From positions 250,001 to 314,000 of the forward strand of contig MU831543.1 of assembly GCA_029204225.1 (NCBI GenBank): a stretch of 64,000 nucleotides of DNA, in the 5' to 3' direction. The stretch comes from Diphasiastrum complanatum (lineage: Eukaryota; Streptophyta; Lycopodiopsida; Lycopodiales; Lycopodiaceae). Shown here one piece after another: positions 62,893 through 64,000 of the stretch. Position 1 is the stretch's first letter; the number at the start of each line of letters is the position of its first letter. A program made the position numbers and the translations under genes. The notes under the pieces were generated by a model that worked only from the letters and a program-made list of their open reading frames with translations, was not told the origin of the DNA and searched no databases.

Positions 62893-64000
62893 AGTTACAA
62901 AACTTCAACATCTAGTGCCACATACCACCACCAACCAGATCATCATCAGCTCTTTGAAAACTCGATCTCATGCAGGTTGGCAACTCTACCAATCCTTTGA
63001 ACCTTGCAAATGCTAGTATATCATGTTCTGTAAACACAGAGTATTGTCACAGCAAACAATTTATTAAAAAAAAAAAAAAGTCTAACGCACCTGCAAAGCA
63101 GAAAGGGTCCAAAAAGGATGCATTCCGTTTCAGCACTTTGCAAGTTGTATTTTCATGAGTTTATACAAAACTCCATAATGACCCGTGCTTCAAGGCATCT
63201 ATATCATGAGTTGAACATTGTGATCTACTTGCATTACTCTGTATAGAAAACCAAGGTTTGTCTCCATGGCTTGTCATAAGGTAAGTCACTAACTATTCTG
63301 ATGTATCTTAGCCTTGCCGCTTCAACAGTGCATGCTTGTGCTCAACATATACCAAACAGATCACTTATGATTTTTTTTTAAGCTAGCCTTGCGCTATATC
63401 AAGCCAGTCATAAATAAATGCCTTGTTTTGAAAATTCCAACCTCAAACTAGAAGTACCCTCAAAACTCACAAAACAAATCAAGCACATTGTGCTGTTATC
63501 AAACTGAAAAATTCAAAAAAGGTTTCATATCTAGATTCGTTGCAGTTATGGGTGTCATTTATCTTGACTAAACATAAAATTAAAAATTAAAAATCCTTCT
63601 ATTAAGAAATGCTTATTGGTATTATCAACCGGTGGGATCACACAGAATCAAACCTGGGTGTGCGAGCCCAACTCAAGCACCATACAGCAACTGCCCACGT
63701 GTGGAAAGATTTCTATCAGAAAATGAAGCAACTTCACCCTAACTGGATGCAACCTTTGTACAACGTACACAAATCCTATAAAACATTTCTGCCTTTCTAC
63801 TGCTTTACTAGTGCAGTCTGCAAAATAGCAGAAAGGAAGGGAAAATAGTAGAACAACAGAAAGTAGGAAATTGTTACGTGGAAAAAAAGTTTCTAAAATA
63901 TAAAGCTGTCCTCCAATAAGTGGCATATTGATGAAGGGTTCCTTTTCTCTAATTGACGTCAGGTGTTCTGGAAAAAAAATAAGTTATGACTAGAGACCAT
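62893..64000. other. Upstream flank, no gene seen
   Basis: A+T-rich unique-looking sequence with short chance ORFs only. It could include the promoter of the minus-strand RING-H2 gene; I see no distinctive element. Confidence 0.5.

Overview
The window is nuclear plant DNA. The evidence is: one split host gene with GT..AG introns of 13.2, 2.2 and 11.2 kb; Ty1/copia elements primed from initiator tRNA-Met (PBS TGGTATCAGAGC); chromodomain Ty3/gypsy fragments; hAT transposons; and a plant-type RING-H2 protein. Very large TE-filled introns and a divergent copy of an otherwise conserved protein suggest a large-genome vascular plant, possibly a gymnosperm. That last step is inference. No bacterial-style operons, rRNA or tRNA genes were seen.

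1-32085 is retroelement mosaic. 1-9104 is duplicated in direct orientation at 21887-32085 (by eye about 99% identical). Copy A lost 2.39 kb of copia pol through a 3-bp microhomology and gained a 5'-truncated copia flanked by a 65-66 bp target duplication, so copy B preserves the empty site. Between the copies lie a (CT)103 tract, a copia gag-pol lacking its LTRs and most of RT (11149-14674), an inverted duplication of rearranged copia pol (10043-16505 versus 20815-23560), an unidentified ORF (16492-17037, minus) and Ty3/gypsy fragments.

34294-61652 (minus strand) is the one host gene I could assemble. It is a four-exon RING-H2 E3 ubiquitin ligase of the Arabidopsis At3g02290/At5g15790 type: 693 nt of coding sequence, 230 residues, spread over 27.4 kb. 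All three introns contain TEs. Intron 3 holds two abutting hAT elements that share three copies of one 8-bp target, the larger one itself split by a 5.4-kb copia with identical LTRs. Intron 2 carries a gypsy fragment and a (CT)48 tract immediately upstream of a splice acceptor. Intron 1 carries LINE, gypsy and copia remnants, a solo LTR, and a hAT pseudogene split by a gypsy element. The last exon codes for only eight residues plus stop and sits 11.2 kb from its neighbour.

Upstream of the gene is a 741-bp hAT-type MITE (62144-62884) with an 8-bp target duplication and a G-rich tandem core. Several insertions could be resolved to the base by their target duplications (AGAAA, ATAAC, CAACT, GTTCTGAC x3, TTTAGTCA), which gives a relative insertion history for the locus.
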